From NCBI RefSeq assembly GCF_900111965.1, contig NZ_FOJT01000005.1:124001-188000 (forward strand): DNA of 64,000 nucleotides. Reading direction: 5' to 3'. The notes below the pieces were generated by a model that searched no databases, was not told where the DNA came from, and saw only the letters and a program-made list of their open reading frames with translations. Of this stretch, positions 1-8,691 are shown piece after piece. Source of the stretch: Flavobacterium swingsii (GTDB lineage Bacteria > Bacteroidota > Bacteroidia > Flavobacteriales > Flavobacteriaceae). Each line of letters starts with the position of its first letter. Position 1 is the first letter of the stretch. A program made the translations under genes and the position numbers.

Positions 1-294
1 CTATACATAGAGGAGCCTTTGGCTTTTTATCGTGAAGGGAATGATACTAATAGGTTATCAAAAAAAATAGAAAAGTACGTGGGAATTGAACAAAAAATGT
101 TCTCAAATTTCATAAAAATGGGAATAAAAAACCCATTTACATTGTATAAAATAGCTTATATTTTAGCCAATGCTGGAATAAGAAGTTGGAATACTATTTT
201 TTCGAAAAATCCAATAAAAATAAATCGACTAAATTTGATTGTGAATCCTTTTTATTATTTAAAATTACCAATTAAAAAAATAAATACAAATTAA
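1..294 (+). CDS. C-terminal fragment of a probable glycosyltransferase (cut by window edge)
   Basis: The reading frame is open from the first base of the window and stops at 294, so only the last 97 residues are visible. A TTG at 19 could be read as a start, but the frame continues upstream without a stop, so truncation by the window is the simpler reading. The visible part begins with an EEPLAFYREG stretch and then a basic, partly hydrophobic tail, which resembles the end of family 2 glycosyltransferases in polysaccharide loci. It lies 9 bp before the SDR gene and shares its strand with the whole cluster. The role is inferred mainly from context; no catalytic motif lies in this part. Confidence 0.5.
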   Translation, partial: LYIEEPLAFYREGNDTNRLSKKIEKYVGIEQKMFSNFIKMGIKNPFTLYKIAYILANAGIRSWNTIFSKNPIKINRLNLIVNPFYYLKLPIKKINTN

Positions 295-303
295 GCCAAA
301 AAG

Positions 304-1239
304 ATGGATAAAATAACAATACTTATAACTGGCGGAGCGGGAAATGTAGGTAGTGCTTTAGCTACTAAATTAGCAGAAAACAAAGACAATTATATTGTTA
401 TTGTCGATAATTTATCGACAGGAAGCATGGCAAAAGTTCCACAAGGTGAAAACGTAAAATTTATTAAAGCAAATGCAAATAATTACAATGATATCGTGCC
501 TATTTTCGGCAGGTATAATTTTGATTATGTGTTTCATTATGCTGCAATAGTAGGAGTAAAGCGCACACTGGAAAATCCCATAATGGTCTTAGATGATATA
601 GATGGAATAAAAAATATTTTGTCCTTATCTAAAAATTCAGGTGTAAAACGTGTTTTTTATTCAAGCTCTTCTGAAGTATATGGTGAGCCTTTTGAAATTC
701 CTCAAAACGAAAACACAACACCACTAAACTCTAGATTGCCTTATGCTATTGTAAAGAATGTTGGAGAAGCCTTTTTTAAATCCTATTATCAAGAATACGG
801 ATTAGAATATACAATTTTTCGTTTCTTTAATACCTACGGACCTAATCAGAGCGAAGATTTTGTGGTGCCAAGATTTATCAAAGCAGCACTTAAAAATGAG
901 CCTATTTATTTGTATGGAGATGGTTTGCAAACCCGTTCATTTTGCTATGTAGATGATAATATAGCTGCTTGTGTAAAGGCAATGGACGATAAAAACTCTG
1001 TAAATGATGTGCTGAACGTAGGGAGCGATATCGAAATGACGATTTTAGATTTAGCTCAAAGAGTAATTGCAATATCTAATTCAAGTTCAAAAATTATTCA
1101 TTTACCACCATTGGAAGAAGGTGATATGACCAGAAGATGTCCAGATACGACAAAAATGAAAGCTATTTTAGGGAGAGAATTAATCGCTTTAGAAGTAGGG
1201 ATTGCAAAATTGATAAACCATTATGAGAATAGGAAGTAA
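304..1239 (+). CDS. NAD-dependent sugar epimerase/dehydratase (extended SDR)
   Basis: This 311-residue protein has the extended short-chain dehydrogenase layout for nucleotide sugars. The Rossmann motif GGAGNVG lies at residues 10-16, a serine-rich active-site segment (SSSSEVYG) near 120-127, and the catalytic YxxxK pair at Tyr147 and Lys151. The later FFNTYGPNQ and GDGLQTRSF segments are typical of UDP-glucose 4-epimerase, UDP-glucuronate decarboxylase and dTDP-glucose 4,6-dehydratase relatives. The nucleotide sugar cannot be assigned from sequence alone. The next gene starts inside its last codons (17 bp overlap), so translation is probably coupled. It likely supplies a modified sugar donor to the glycosyltransferases around it. 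Confidence 0.85.
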   Translation: MDKITILITGGAGNVGSALATKLAENKDNYIVIVDNLSTGSMAKVPQGENVKFIKANANNYNDIVPIFGRYNFDYVFHYAAIVGVKRTLENPIMVLDDIDGIKNILSLSKNSGVKRVFYSSSSEVYGEPFEIPQNENTTPLNSRLPYAIVKNVGEAFFKSYYQEYGLEYTIFRFFNTYGPNQSEDFVVPRFIKAALKNEPIYLYGDGLQTRSFCYVDDNIAACVKAMDDKNSVNDVLNVGSDIEMTILDLAQRVIAISNSSSKIIHLPPLEEGDMTRRCPDTTKMKAILGRELIALEVGIAKLINHYENRK

Positions 1240-2215
1240 TCCAAATAATCATAAAACTATTGATTTATTCATTAAATCACATAGGGTAATTATTCCAGTT
1301 TATATTCCAAATGCTGAAGGATATTTTGCCGATGCGTTCAATGTTTTTAAAGTATGTATAGAGTCTTTATTAAAAACAATTAATGAGGATACGGTTGTTT
1401 CCTTAATATCTAACGCTTCGTCAGATGAGGTAAATGAATATATTTACCAACTTTGGCAAGATGAAAAAATTGACAGAGCGGTTTTTAATACAGAAAATGT
1501 TGGCAAAATGAATGCTATCATAGCCGAAACGAGAGCCAGTTTTGAAGAATTTATTACCTATTCTGATGCCGATGTTTTTTTTGATAAGGGATGGTTGCAA
1601 CAGACTTTCAACATGTTTAAAAATGTGTCAAAAGCAGGTTTTGTTTCGATGAATCCAACACCTAGGAATTACAGCCACGCAGATTCTACACTATTTGAAA
1701 ATCTATTTACCGTTTTCTTTAAAAAAAGAAAAGCAAGTGCTGTATGTGCTTTTGATGATTTAGCACATTTTCACAAAAGTGTTGGGAAAAATAATGAGTT
1801 TACAGAAAAGATGTTCGCTGGAAATGTTTTTTGTGTTAGTAAGTATAATTATATCATTGGTGCGGGTCATTTTTGTTGCACTATTAGAAAAACACCTACG
1901 TTGAAATTTGTTCCTAAAGAGCAATCAAAAATTGGTGTTTCAGGAGGTTCGGAATCTATTTATTTAGACATTCCTTTTGATAAAACTGGTTTATGGAGAT
2001 TATCATCTCCAAAAGCATATGTTTGGCATATGGGAAATGTTCTGGAAAAAGAATGGGCAGATCAAAAAATAGCGGAATTAAGGGATTATGATGAAAAAGA
2101 ATTTTCATTTCAAGTAATACCTTTCAAAGACGTTTCATTTTTAGCTAAAATAATTCCATATTTTATAAGGTCTAAGACTAGAAGGTTACTTAAAAAAATT
2201 AAAATACTGTCTTGA
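1223..2215 (+). CDS. Glycosyltransferase family 2-like protein
   Basis: The 330-residue product resembles a GT-A fold transferase. A beta-strand start (RVIIPVYIPN, residues 21-30) is followed by a conserved acidic D-A-D motif at 115-117 within TYSDADVFFD, which should bind the nucleotide sugar through a divalent metal. The end is basic and hydrophobic, suggesting association with the inner face of the membrane. The ATG lies 17 bp inside the upstream SDR gene; a later start is not obvious because the first strand begins about 20 residues in. Donor and acceptor are unknown. It presumably adds one sugar of the polysaccharide repeat unit. Confidence 0.7.
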   Translation: MRIGSNPNNHKTIDLFIKSHRVIIPVYIPNAEGYFADAFNVFKVCIESLLKTINEDTVVSLISNASSDEVNEYIYQLWQDEKIDRAVFNTENVGKMNAIIAETRASFEEFITYSDADVFFDKGWLQQTFNMFKNVSKAGFVSMNPTPRNYSHADSTLFENLFTVFFKKRKASAVCAFDDLAHFHKSVGKNNEFTEKMFAGNVFCVSKYNYIIGAGHFCCTIRKTPTLKFVPKEQSKIGVSGGSESIYLDIPFDKTGLWRLSSPKAYVWHMGNVLEKEWADQKIAELRDYDEKEFSFQVIPFKDVSFLAKIIPYFIRSKTRRLLKKIKILS

Positions 2216-2219
2216 TATT

Positions 2220-2852
2220 ATGATTGATTTAATAAGAAAAGCGTTGTATTACATTCTTAATAGACCTCAAAAAAAAAATAATGTTACTTTTTTTGGTTTT
2301 CCCAGAGGATTGCAAAATGTTACTTTTGAAGGTAAGAATGCCGTGCCAGATCGCTGTAATTTTTCCGGAAATATAAAAATTGGTTATGCAACAACGCTTG
2401 GGTATAATAACTTATTAGCTGGAAATATTACCATTGGTAAATATTGCCAGATTGGTGCCGATGTAGCCATTCATACCACAAATCACCCTATAAATTATAT
2501 GTCTTCGTACATCAATTCTAATTTATTTAAAGGAGAATTGCAACAGCTGAAACAAACGAATACCGTCATTGTTGGAAATGATGTTTGGATAGGACATAAC
2601 GTTATCATAGTGGGCAATGTTACTATTGGCAATGGAGCAATTCTGGCGGCTGGAGCAGTAATAACTAAAGATGTTTTGCCTTATACCATTGTTGCAGGAG
2701 TTCCTGCTAAAACAATTAATAAGCGATTTTCTGATACTATTATTAAAGAAATTGAAGATTTAAAATGGTGGGATTTGTCTGAATCAGACTTAGAAAAGAT
2801 AAAACCACTGTTCTTTAAAAATTTTCAAAATAAAGAAAGTATTTATGAGTAA
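2220..2852 (+). CDS. Left-handed beta-helix O/N-acetyltransferase
   Basis: A 210-residue protein with hexapeptide repeats in two blocks: ITIGKYCQIGADVAI, then VGNDVWIGHNVIIVGN and VTIGNGAILAAGAV, ending in the VAGVPAKTI signature of the xenobiotic and sugar acetyltransferase (LbH_XAT) family. His residues in the HTTNHP loop fit the catalytic histidine of the family. These enzymes work as trimers with acetyl-CoA. The gene overlaps neuA by 8 bp, so an attractive inference is O-acetylation of the sialic-acid-type sugar or its precursor, as NeuD or NeuO do elsewhere; the substrate could equally be another sugar of the repeat unit. Confidence 0.8.
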   Translation: MIDLIRKALYYILNRPQKKNNVTFFGFPRGLQNVTFEGKNAVPDRCNFSGNIKIGYATTLGYNNLLAGNITIGKYCQIGADVAIHTTNHPINYMSSYINSNLFKGELQQLKQTNTVIVGNDVWIGHNVIIVGNVTIGNGAILAAGAVITKDVLPYTIVAGVPAKTINKRFSDTIIKEIEDLKWWDLSESDLEKIKPLFFKNFQNKESIYE

Positions 2853-3507
2853 AACCATTGCTATAATACCAGTTCGTGGCGGTTCTAAAAGACTACCAGA
2901 AAAAAATATCAAATTTCTTGATGGTTTGCCGCTTATAGTGCATAGTATTTTATTTGCCAAAGCCAACATAGACATTATAGACGATATTTATGTTTCTACC
3001 GACGACAAAAAAATTAAAGAAATTGCCATACAATACGGTGCCAAAGTTATAGATAGACCAGCTGAATTATCGGGTGATTTCGAACCTACCGTTTCAGCAC
3101 TAAAACATGTTCTTTCAACTATAGAGAGCGTAGAAAATGTAGTTTTATTGCAAGCGACAAATCCATTTCGACCTGCAAATTTATTAAAAGAAGCTTTTGG
3201 TATTTTTAATAATAACAATTGTGATAGCCTATTTACCGTTACCCGAAACCATCAGAAATTTGGAAAAATTGTTAACGACAAATACATTCCTTTCAATTAC
3301 GAAATAGGGCAGAGAAGTCAAGATTTAGAGCCACTATATTTCGAAAATGGATTGTTGTATATTAGTAAAGCAACACTAATTTTAGACAATAGTATTATTT
3401 CAGAAAATGCTTTTCCATTTCAAGTAAATCACCCTTTTGCGAATGTTGATATAGATACACAAGAAGATTTTGATTATGCTGATTTCTTACTTAAAAGTAA
3501 TCAATAA
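2845..3507 (+). CDS. neuA: CMP-sialic-acid-type synthetase (acylneuraminate cytidylyltransferase)
   Basis: This enzyme activates a nonulosonic acid with CTP to give the CMP-sugar used by sialyltransferases. The N-terminal nucleotide-binding signature PVRGGSKRLPEKN is at residues 9-21, and the family blocks VSTDDKKI, LLQATNPFRP and DIDTQEDF follow in order. The length of 220 residues is typical of the single-domain form without a C-terminal esterase. It overlaps the upstream acetyltransferase by 8 bp and is followed, after an unusual 120 bp gap, by neuB. Family members also act on legionaminic and pseudaminic acids, so sugar specificity is not certain. Confidence 0.88.
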   Translation: MSKTIAIIPVRGGSKRLPEKNIKFLDGLPLIVHSILFAKANIDIIDDIYVSTDDKKIKEIAIQYGAKVIDRPAELSGDFEPTVSALKHVLSTIESVENVVLLQATNPFRPANLLKEAFGIFNNNNCDSLFTVTRNHQKFGKIVNDKYIPFNYEIGQRSQDLEPLYFENGLLYISKATLILDNSIISENAFPFQVNHPFANVDIDTQEDFDYADFLLKSNQ

Positions 3508-3578
3508 ATATAAAAATCATGTAAATTACTGTAAATCGATGCCTTGAATGGTTTTAAATTTATAGTGGAAGTTCGAAC

Positions 3579-3629
3579 AATCTAAAATATAATCCCGATA
3601 GCTATTGGGACAGAAATCTAAAATATAAT
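3579..3629. repeat. Palindrome flanked by 15-bp direct repeats between neuA and neuB
   Basis: An 18-bp near-perfect palindrome (TCCCGATAGCTATTGGGA, 3593-3610; a single G-T pair breaks symmetry) is bracketed by the same 15 bp, AATCTAAAATATAAT, at 3579-3593 and 3615-3629. The right copy contains the first two bases of the neuB ATG. The arrangement looks like a small insertion or slippage product. TCCCGATAGCTATCGGGA-like palindromes recur between genes in Flavobacteria as far as I recall. Confidence 0.7.
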
Positions 3630-4668
3630 GAATCCATACATAGAAATAGCAGGCAGAAAAATAGGACAAGATTTTCCGCCATTGGTCATTGCCGAAATAG
3701 GTATCAATCACGAAGGTTCACTACAAGTAGCCAAAGAAATGGTCGATGCTGCCCAACGCGCTGGTGTTGAGGTGGTAAAGCATCAAACCCATATTGTGGC
3801 TGACGAAATGAATAAAGAAGCGAAAAAAGTAATTCCTGGTAACGCCACAGTTTCTATTTATGAAATTATGGAACGTTGCGCTTTAAACGAAGCTGACGAA
3901 CTAGAACTAAAAAATTATGTAGAAAGTAAGGGCATGATTTTTATTTCAACACCCTTTTCTCGTGCTGCAGCAGAAAGATTAAAAAAGTTTGATATTCCAG
4001 CTTATAAAATTGGTTCTGGTGAATGTAATAATTACCCATTATTAGAACATATTGCTTCTTTTGGAAAACCTGTTATCTTGAGTACAGGAATGAATACTAT
4101 AGAAAGTATCACTAAAGCAGTTGCTATTTTTGACAAACACAATATTCCCGTAGCACTTTTGCATACGACCAATTTGTATCCTACACCGATTCATTTGGTT
4201 CGTTTTGGTGCGATGGTAGAAATGCACCAGGCATTTCCGAACAAAGTTTTCGGATTAAGCGATCATACTTTAAATAACAATGCTTGTTTAGGTGCAGTAG
4301 CTTTAGGCGCTTCTATTTTAGAACGTCATTTTACAGACCATATGCAACGAACAGGACCAGATATTGTTTGTAGTATGAACGAAAATGCTTGTGCAGAATT
4401 AATTATAAATTCAGCAGAAATGTCATTAATGCGTGGCGGAACAAAAAAGCCAGCCGACGAAGAACAAGTAACCATCGATTTTGCTTTTGCTACCGTTTGT
4501 ACAATCGCTCCTATAAAAAAAGGAGCTGTTTTTACCAAAGAAAATATTTGGGTAAAAAGACCAGGAACAGGAAAAATTTTAGCAGAACATTATGAAAGTT
4601 TGTTAGGAAAAATCGCCACTCGAGATATAGAAAATGATGAACAATTAATGAATTCTGATTATGAATAA
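3628..4668 (+). CDS. neuB: Sialic-acid-type synthase
   Basis: NeuB condenses N-acetylmannosamine (or a 6-deoxy relative) with phosphoenolpyruvate to form a nine-carbon sugar. The 346-residue protein opens with [15 protein letters not shown] (about residues 16-30), the conserved TIM-barrel start, followed by the VVKHQTH strand, the TPFSRAAAE and [13 protein letters not shown] blocks, and the metal-binding HFTDH segment. The last 60 residues (beginning [13 protein letters not shown]) form the SAF antifreeze-like domain. LegB and LegC homologues are absent here, and a NeuC-type epimerase is present, which favours a Neu5Ac-like product over legionaminic acid, though missing genes may lie outside the window. 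It overlaps the next gene by 8 bp. Confidence 0.88.
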   Translation: MNPYIEIAGRKIGQDFPPLVIAEIGINHEGSLQVAKEMVDAAQRAGVEVVKHQTHIVADEMNKEAKKVIPGNATVSIYEIMERCALNEADELELKNYVESKGMIFISTPFSRAAAERLKKFDIPAYKIGSGECNNYPLLEHIASFGKPVILSTGMNTIESITKAVAIFDKHNIPVALLHTTNLYPTPIHLVRFGAMVEMHQAFPNKVFGLSDHTLNNNACLGAVALGASILERHFTDHMQRTGPDIVCSMNENACAELIINSAEMSLMRGGTKKPADEEQVTIDFAFATVCTIAPIKKGAVFTKENIWVKRPGTGKILAEHYESLLGKIATRDIENDEQLMNSDYE

Positions 4669-5449
4669 AATATCAGTTGTTATACGTAATAAAAACGAAG
4701 CTAAAAGTATTGAGTTTTTATTAACCGTATTGAATAAATTTTATAAAAATGATATTGATGAAATAATTGTAATTGATAATTGTTCTACTGATAACAGCAA
4801 AGAAATAGCAATACAAAATTCGGCAAAATTCATTACTGTCGAAAAATTTTCCTACGGATCTAGCGCCAACTTGGCAATGGAAATTTCAAAAAATGAGATT
4901 GTTGTCTTAATGAGTGCTCATGTTTTCCCAGTGAGCCATGATTTTTTTAAGCTAATTTTAGATAAATTCAAAAATAGTTCTAACCAATTAGCAGGATTAA
5001 GATGTTTGCATTATTCCAGTGATTATAAGCTTTATCTAAACGGAATTTCGGTCAAAGAAAATTTAAACGGTTGTGGTCTAATGTTTGCTTGTTCGGCCAT
5101 TAATAAAAACGTATGGAAAGACCAGAAATTTCTAGACAATATAATTACTAACGAGGACAAAGAATGGACAAAAAGAGTCGTAAACAAAGGTTATGATATA
5201 CAATTTGTTCCATCAATTTTTTGTTATGATATAAAAAGAAATAGTAAGCAAAATTTTTTTAGGTTTAAAAACGAAACAATAATTCAATACCAACTTTGGG
5301 GAAAAAGCAAAACAATTAAACAAATTTTTCAAGATTTCTTTCTTGAAAATATGGGTTTATTAAAAGGTTGGATATTAAATGCATTTTACTCATTTAGAAA
5401 AATGATATTTCAAATTAAGTTTTATCTTAACAAACCAAGGAAAATATAA
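4661..5449 (+). CDS. Glycosyltransferase family 2
   Basis: A 262-residue GT-A transferase. The N-terminal strand [12 protein letters not shown] and the [12 protein letters not shown] segment (roughly residues 39-50) are hallmarks of GT2 nucleotide binding. The metal site is less typical: MSAHVFPV replaces the usual DxD region, similar to some rhamnosyltransferase-like GT2 enzymes. The C-terminus is basic. It sits between neuB and neuC, overlapping neuB by 8 bp and ending 1 bp before neuC, so it is co-expressed with the nonulosonic acid genes. Whether it moves that sugar or another is not shown; known sialyltransferases belong to other GT families. Confidence 0.78.
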   Translation: MNKISVVIRNKNEAKSIEFLLTVLNKFYKNDIDEIIVIDNCSTDNSKEIAIQNSAKFITVEKFSYGSSANLAMEISKNEIVVLMSAHVFPVSHDFFKLILDKFKNSSNQLAGLRCLHYSSDYKLYLNGISVKENLNGCGLMFACSAINKNVWKDQKFLDNIITNEDKEWTKRVVNKGYDIQFVPSIFCYDIKRNSKQNFFRFKNETIIQYQLWGKSKTIKQIFQDFFLENMGLLKGWILNAFYSFRKMIFQIKFYLNKPRKI

Positions 5450-5450
5450 A

Positions 5451-6572
5451 ATGAAAAAAATCCTATTTCTAACAGGTACTCGAGCCGATTTTGGTAAAAT
5501 AAAATCATTAATTTCAATTTTAGAAAACAATTCTAATTTTGAAGTTTTTGTATTTGTAACCGGAATGCATTTGCAAAAAGAATACGGTTACACACTTTTA
5601 GAAATAGAGCGTTGTGGGTTTACTAATGTGCATACTTTTGAGAATCATACACACGAAACTACGATGGATTTAACATTGGCAAAAACCATCGAAGGCTTGT
5701 CAGCTTATGTTAAAGATTGTCGTCCAGATATGATTGTAATTCATGGTGATAGAGTGGAAGCTTTGGCTGGCGCTATTGTGGGGTCGTTAAATAATATATT
5801 AGTATCGCATATAGAAGGAGGTGAAGTTTCTGGAACTATCGATGAGTTAATTCGTCATTCAACAAGTAAAATGAGTCATGTGCATTTCGTGTCAAACGAT
5901 TCGGCAAAAAACCGACTGATACAAATGGGAGAATTATCGGAATCAATTTTTACAATAGGTTCACCTGATGTAGATATTATGTTTTCAAACAATTTACCTG
6001 ATTTAGAAACCGCAAAAAAATATTACGAAATCGATTTCGATGCTTATGCCGTAGTCATGTTTCACCCTGTAACTACCGAAGCAAAGCACATGCAAAAATA
6101 TGCAGATGATTTTGTAACTTCATTGTTAGAAGACACGCACAATTATATAGTCATTTTTCCAAACAACGATTTAGGAAGCAATGTAATATTGCAAGCTTAT
6201 GAAAAACTAAAAAACAATCCTCGTTTCCGAATATTTCCTTCGTTGCGTTTCGAATATTTTTTAACATTACTAAAAAAAGCACAGTTCATAATAGGAAACA
6301 GCAGTGCAGGAATTCGGGAAGCACCTTATTACGGATTACCCATTATTAATATAGGAACACGCCAACAAAATAGAGCGTTAAATGCCGATATTATTAATGT
6401 AGATTATGACAAATCGAACATACAAAAATCCTTGTCTATTATTGATACACACCAAACACAAGCTTCTCAAAACGATTTTGGTCAAGGAAATAGTGCACAA
6501 TTATTTTTGCAATCTTTAGAAAAAGTCGATATTTGGAAACTCAATCATCAGAAACAATTTAGAGATATATAA
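5451..6572 (+). CDS. neuC: Hydrolysing UDP-GlcNAc 2-epimerase
   Basis: This enzyme turns UDP-GlcNAc into free N-acetylmannosamine and UDP, giving the substrate for NeuB. The 373-residue protein has the GT-B-like epimerase fold: the start MKKILFLTGTRADFG, the TGMHLQKEYG segment, VIHGDRVEAL (conserved Asp and Arg near residues 101-103), HIEGGEVSGTIDE with the family glutamates, and the C-terminal IIGNSSAGIREAPYYG uridine-binding loop. The order of conserved blocks follows E. coli NeuC and the legionaminic-acid enzyme NeuC/LegG. It begins 1 bp after the preceding transferase. With neuA and neuB it forms a complete path from UDP-GlcNAc to a CMP-activated sialic-type acid. Confidence 0.87.
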   Translation: MKKILFLTGTRADFGKIKSLISILENNSNFEVFVFVTGMHLQKEYGYTLLEIERCGFTNVHTFENHTHETTMDLTLAKTIEGLSAYVKDCRPDMIVIHGDRVEALAGAIVGSLNNILVSHIEGGEVSGTIDELIRHSTSKMSHVHFVSNDSAKNRLIQMGELSESIFTIGSPDVDIMFSNNLPDLETAKKYYEIDFDAYAVVMFHPVTTEAKHMQKYADDFVTSLLEDTHNYIVIFPNNDLGSNVILQAYEKLKNNPRFRIFPSLRFEYFLTLLKKAQFIIGNSSAGIREAPYYGLPIINIGTRQQNRALNADIINVDYDKSNIQKSLSIIDTHQTQASQNDFGQGNSAQLFLQSLEKVDIWKLNHQKQFRDI

Positions 6573-6582
6573 AAAATAAAAA

Positions 6583-7743
6583 ATGACAAAAAAAATATTT
6601 TTCATCGACCTTACCGTTTTGCTAGTTTTAGCAATGGTATATTATTATCTCATTTACTTTATAGAAACCGATATTCCATCTCATGCAAAATTTATTGTTG
6701 GCTATTTAGACGGAACAATGGGAGCGCAAACAAATTTCTTGTATTATCTAACCGTTTATTGCGTCAGCTTTTTTTCGAATAAAATCGAGTATTTGATAGC
6801 AGCGTCCTATATAATTTTGGTTGCAATAACATTTTTAAAATACAAGCTGTCTAAAAAAATTATTCATAATGAAGTTTCAAAACTAAATGAGAGTATAGGA
6901 ATTATACCTTCGGTTTCAGCAGGATTATTGCTTTTTTGTTTTAGCCTTCCGTCAATATATATTCTTTTTGGAAAATATTACATTATGAGTTATCCGCCCA
7001 ATGTGTGGCACAATTCGACAACAATTTTTGCAATGCCATTTGTAATCTTATTGTTTTGGAATTCACTAAAACAACTCGAAAACTACAGCACAAAAAGAGA
7101 TATTACAATCTTTATTTTAATTGTTTTAAATATATTAATAAAGCCTAGTTTTATTTTTGTTTATATAATTGCCTATCCAATACTTTTATTAAAAACTTAC
7201 GGATTTAGAAAAAATTTCTTCACAAGCTTAATTCCAATAATTGTAGCAGGAATATTAATTTTGGTAGAATATTATTTTATTTATATAAAAGCACAGTCAG
7301 GTTCAGGAGGAACATCGGTAAAAATCGATTTTATGCATCTATTGTACAATTCATGTAAACAAAATTGGTTTTATACAGCAGTTTTTTTTGCAAGTACAAT
7401 TGTTTCTAGTTTCCTGTTTCCAATAATTTTTCTTTATAGAAACAAACCACTTTTGAAAGAAAAAATGGTTCAATTTGCATTAATTTGTATAGGAATATCT
7501 CTTGTTATTAGTTGTCTTTTCTACGAAAGTGGTAGAAGAGAATTATCAGGTAATTTTTTATGGCAAACCTTCATGTGTTCGTATTTATTATTTATGGTAT
7601 GTTTAATACAATTATTAAAACTAATCAGTAATAACGTTAATAAATACAAACCATATAAAATAGAAATAGGATTATTTGTCTTGCATTTTGTTTCAGGAAT
7701 AGTATATTTTTTTAAAATTGCAATAACATCAAGTATCATATAA
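6583..7743 (+). CDS. Polytopic membrane protein, GT-C glycosyltransferase-like
   Basis: A 386-residue integral membrane protein with roughly nine to ten hydrophobic segments and basic cytoplasmic loops. I do not recognise a named family. An acidic cluster in the first predicted external loop (YFIETDIPSHAKF, about residues 25-37) recalls the catalytic acidic residues found after the first membrane helix of GT-C glycosyltransferases, which use polyprenyl-phosphate-linked sugars. The next gene encodes just such a polyprenyl-phosphate sugar synthase-like protein, supporting this reading. A flippase (Wzx) or polymerase (Wzy) is the main alternative; the length and loop pattern do not resemble Wzx well. 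Confidence 0.5.
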   Translation: MTKKIFFIDLTVLLVLAMVYYYLIYFIETDIPSHAKFIVGYLDGTMGAQTNFLYYLTVYCVSFFSNKIEYLIAASYIILVAITFLKYKLSKKIIHNEVSKLNESIGIIPSVSAGLLLFCFSLPSIYILFGKYYIMSYPPNVWHNSTTIFAMPFVILLFWNSLKQLENYSTKRDITIFILIVLNILIKPSFIFVYIIAYPILLLKTYGFRKNFFTSLIPIIVAGILILVEYYFIYIKAQSGSGGTSVKIDFMHLLYNSCKQNWFYTAVFFASTIVSSFLFPIIFLYRNKPLLKEKMVQFALICIGISLVISCLFYESGRRELSGNFLWQTFMCSYLLFMVCLIQLLKLISNNVNKYKPYKIEIGLFVLHFVSGIVYFFKIAITSSII

Positions 7744-7761
7744 TTTAGAATCGAATAATAA

Positions 7762-8691
7762 ATGCAAAATACGACACCAATAATTTCATTTGTAAGTCCG
7801 GTATATCGGGCCGAAAAAATTCTTGACAAACTGGTTGAAGAAATTCAAAAAGTGATGTTAGAAATTAATGAACCTTACGAAATTATTTTGGTCGACGACA
7901 GAAGTCCAGACAATAGTTGGCAAGTCATGCAAAAACTATCTGAAAATTTTTCTGAAGTAAAGAGTATAAGATTGAGTCGAAATTTCGGTCAACATCCTTC
8001 CATCATGGCAGGATTATCTCAAGTAAAAGGCGAATGGGTTGTAGTTCTGGATTGCGATTTGCAAGACCAACCCAAAGAAGTTCTAAAATTATATACCAAA
8101 GCAAAAGAAGGTTATGATGTTGTTTTGGCCAAAAGAAAAAATAGGCAAGACGGTTTTTTTAAAAGAAAAACATCATTTATTTTTTCAAAAATATATAGTT
8201 TTTTTACCGATACTTTGTATGATAACGAAGTAGCAAATTTTGGAATTTATAACAAAAAAGTAATAGATGCCATTTTGGATATTTCCGATTATATTAAATT
8301 TTTTCCATTATTTGTAAAGTTTGTAGGTTTCAGTACAACTGCCATCGAGGTCGAACATGCCGAAAGAGAAGAAGGAAATTCGACCTATACACTTTCAAAA
8401 CTAATAAGTTTGGCTTTCAATACTATTATTTCGTTTTCAAACAAACCATTGAAACTTTTTGTGAAATTTGGCTTAACAATTTCTGGAATTTCGTTCCTTT
8501 TAGGAATATATAATCTTTACCTTGCCATAACAAGTCAGGTAGAAGTTTTAGGATATAGCTCGATAATTGTTTCAATTTGGTTTCTTTCGGGCGTTATCAT
8601 AACAACAATAGGAGTTACAGGAATTTATGTAGGAAAAATATTTGACCAGACAAAGAACAGACCAATATTTGTTATAGACGAAATAAAATGA
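7762..8691 (+). CDS. GtrB-like polyprenyl-phosphate sugar transferase (GT2, DPM1 type)
   Basis: The 309-residue protein has an N-terminal GT2 domain with VSPVYRAEKI, DDRSPDNSW (residues 45-53) and the metal-binding D-C-D at 97-99 within VVVLDCDLQDQP. Two membrane helices follow near residues 230-255 and 265-290, the layout of GtrB, ArnC and other enzymes that move a sugar from a nucleotide donor onto undecaprenyl phosphate at the cytoplasmic face. It is followed with an ATGA overlap by a WecD-like acetyltransferase and the WecE aminotransferase, so the sugar it charges may be Fuc4NAc; this is inference. GT-C partners could be the membrane proteins on either side. Confidence 0.8.
   Translation: MQNTTPIISFVSPVYRAEKILDKLVEEIQKVMLEINEPYEIILVDDRSPDNSWQVMQKLSENFSEVKSIRLSRNFGQHPSIMAGLSQVKGEWVVVLDCDLQDQPKEVLKLYTKAKEGYDVVLAKRKNRQDGFFKRKTSFIFSKIYSFFTDTLYDNEVANFGIYNKKVIDAILDISDYIKFFPLFVKFVGFSTTAIEVEHAEREEGNSTYTLSKLISLAFNTIISFSNKPLKLFVKFGLTISGISFLLGIYNLYLAITSQVEVLGYSSIIVSIWFLSGVIITTIGVTGIYVGKIFDQTKNRPIFVIDEIK

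Noticed and set aside
2220..4668. Legionaminic or pseudaminic acid pathway
   Set aside because: No LegB/LegC or PseB/PseC homologues are in the window; a NeuC-type epimerase is present. The call remains provisional because upstream genes are unseen.
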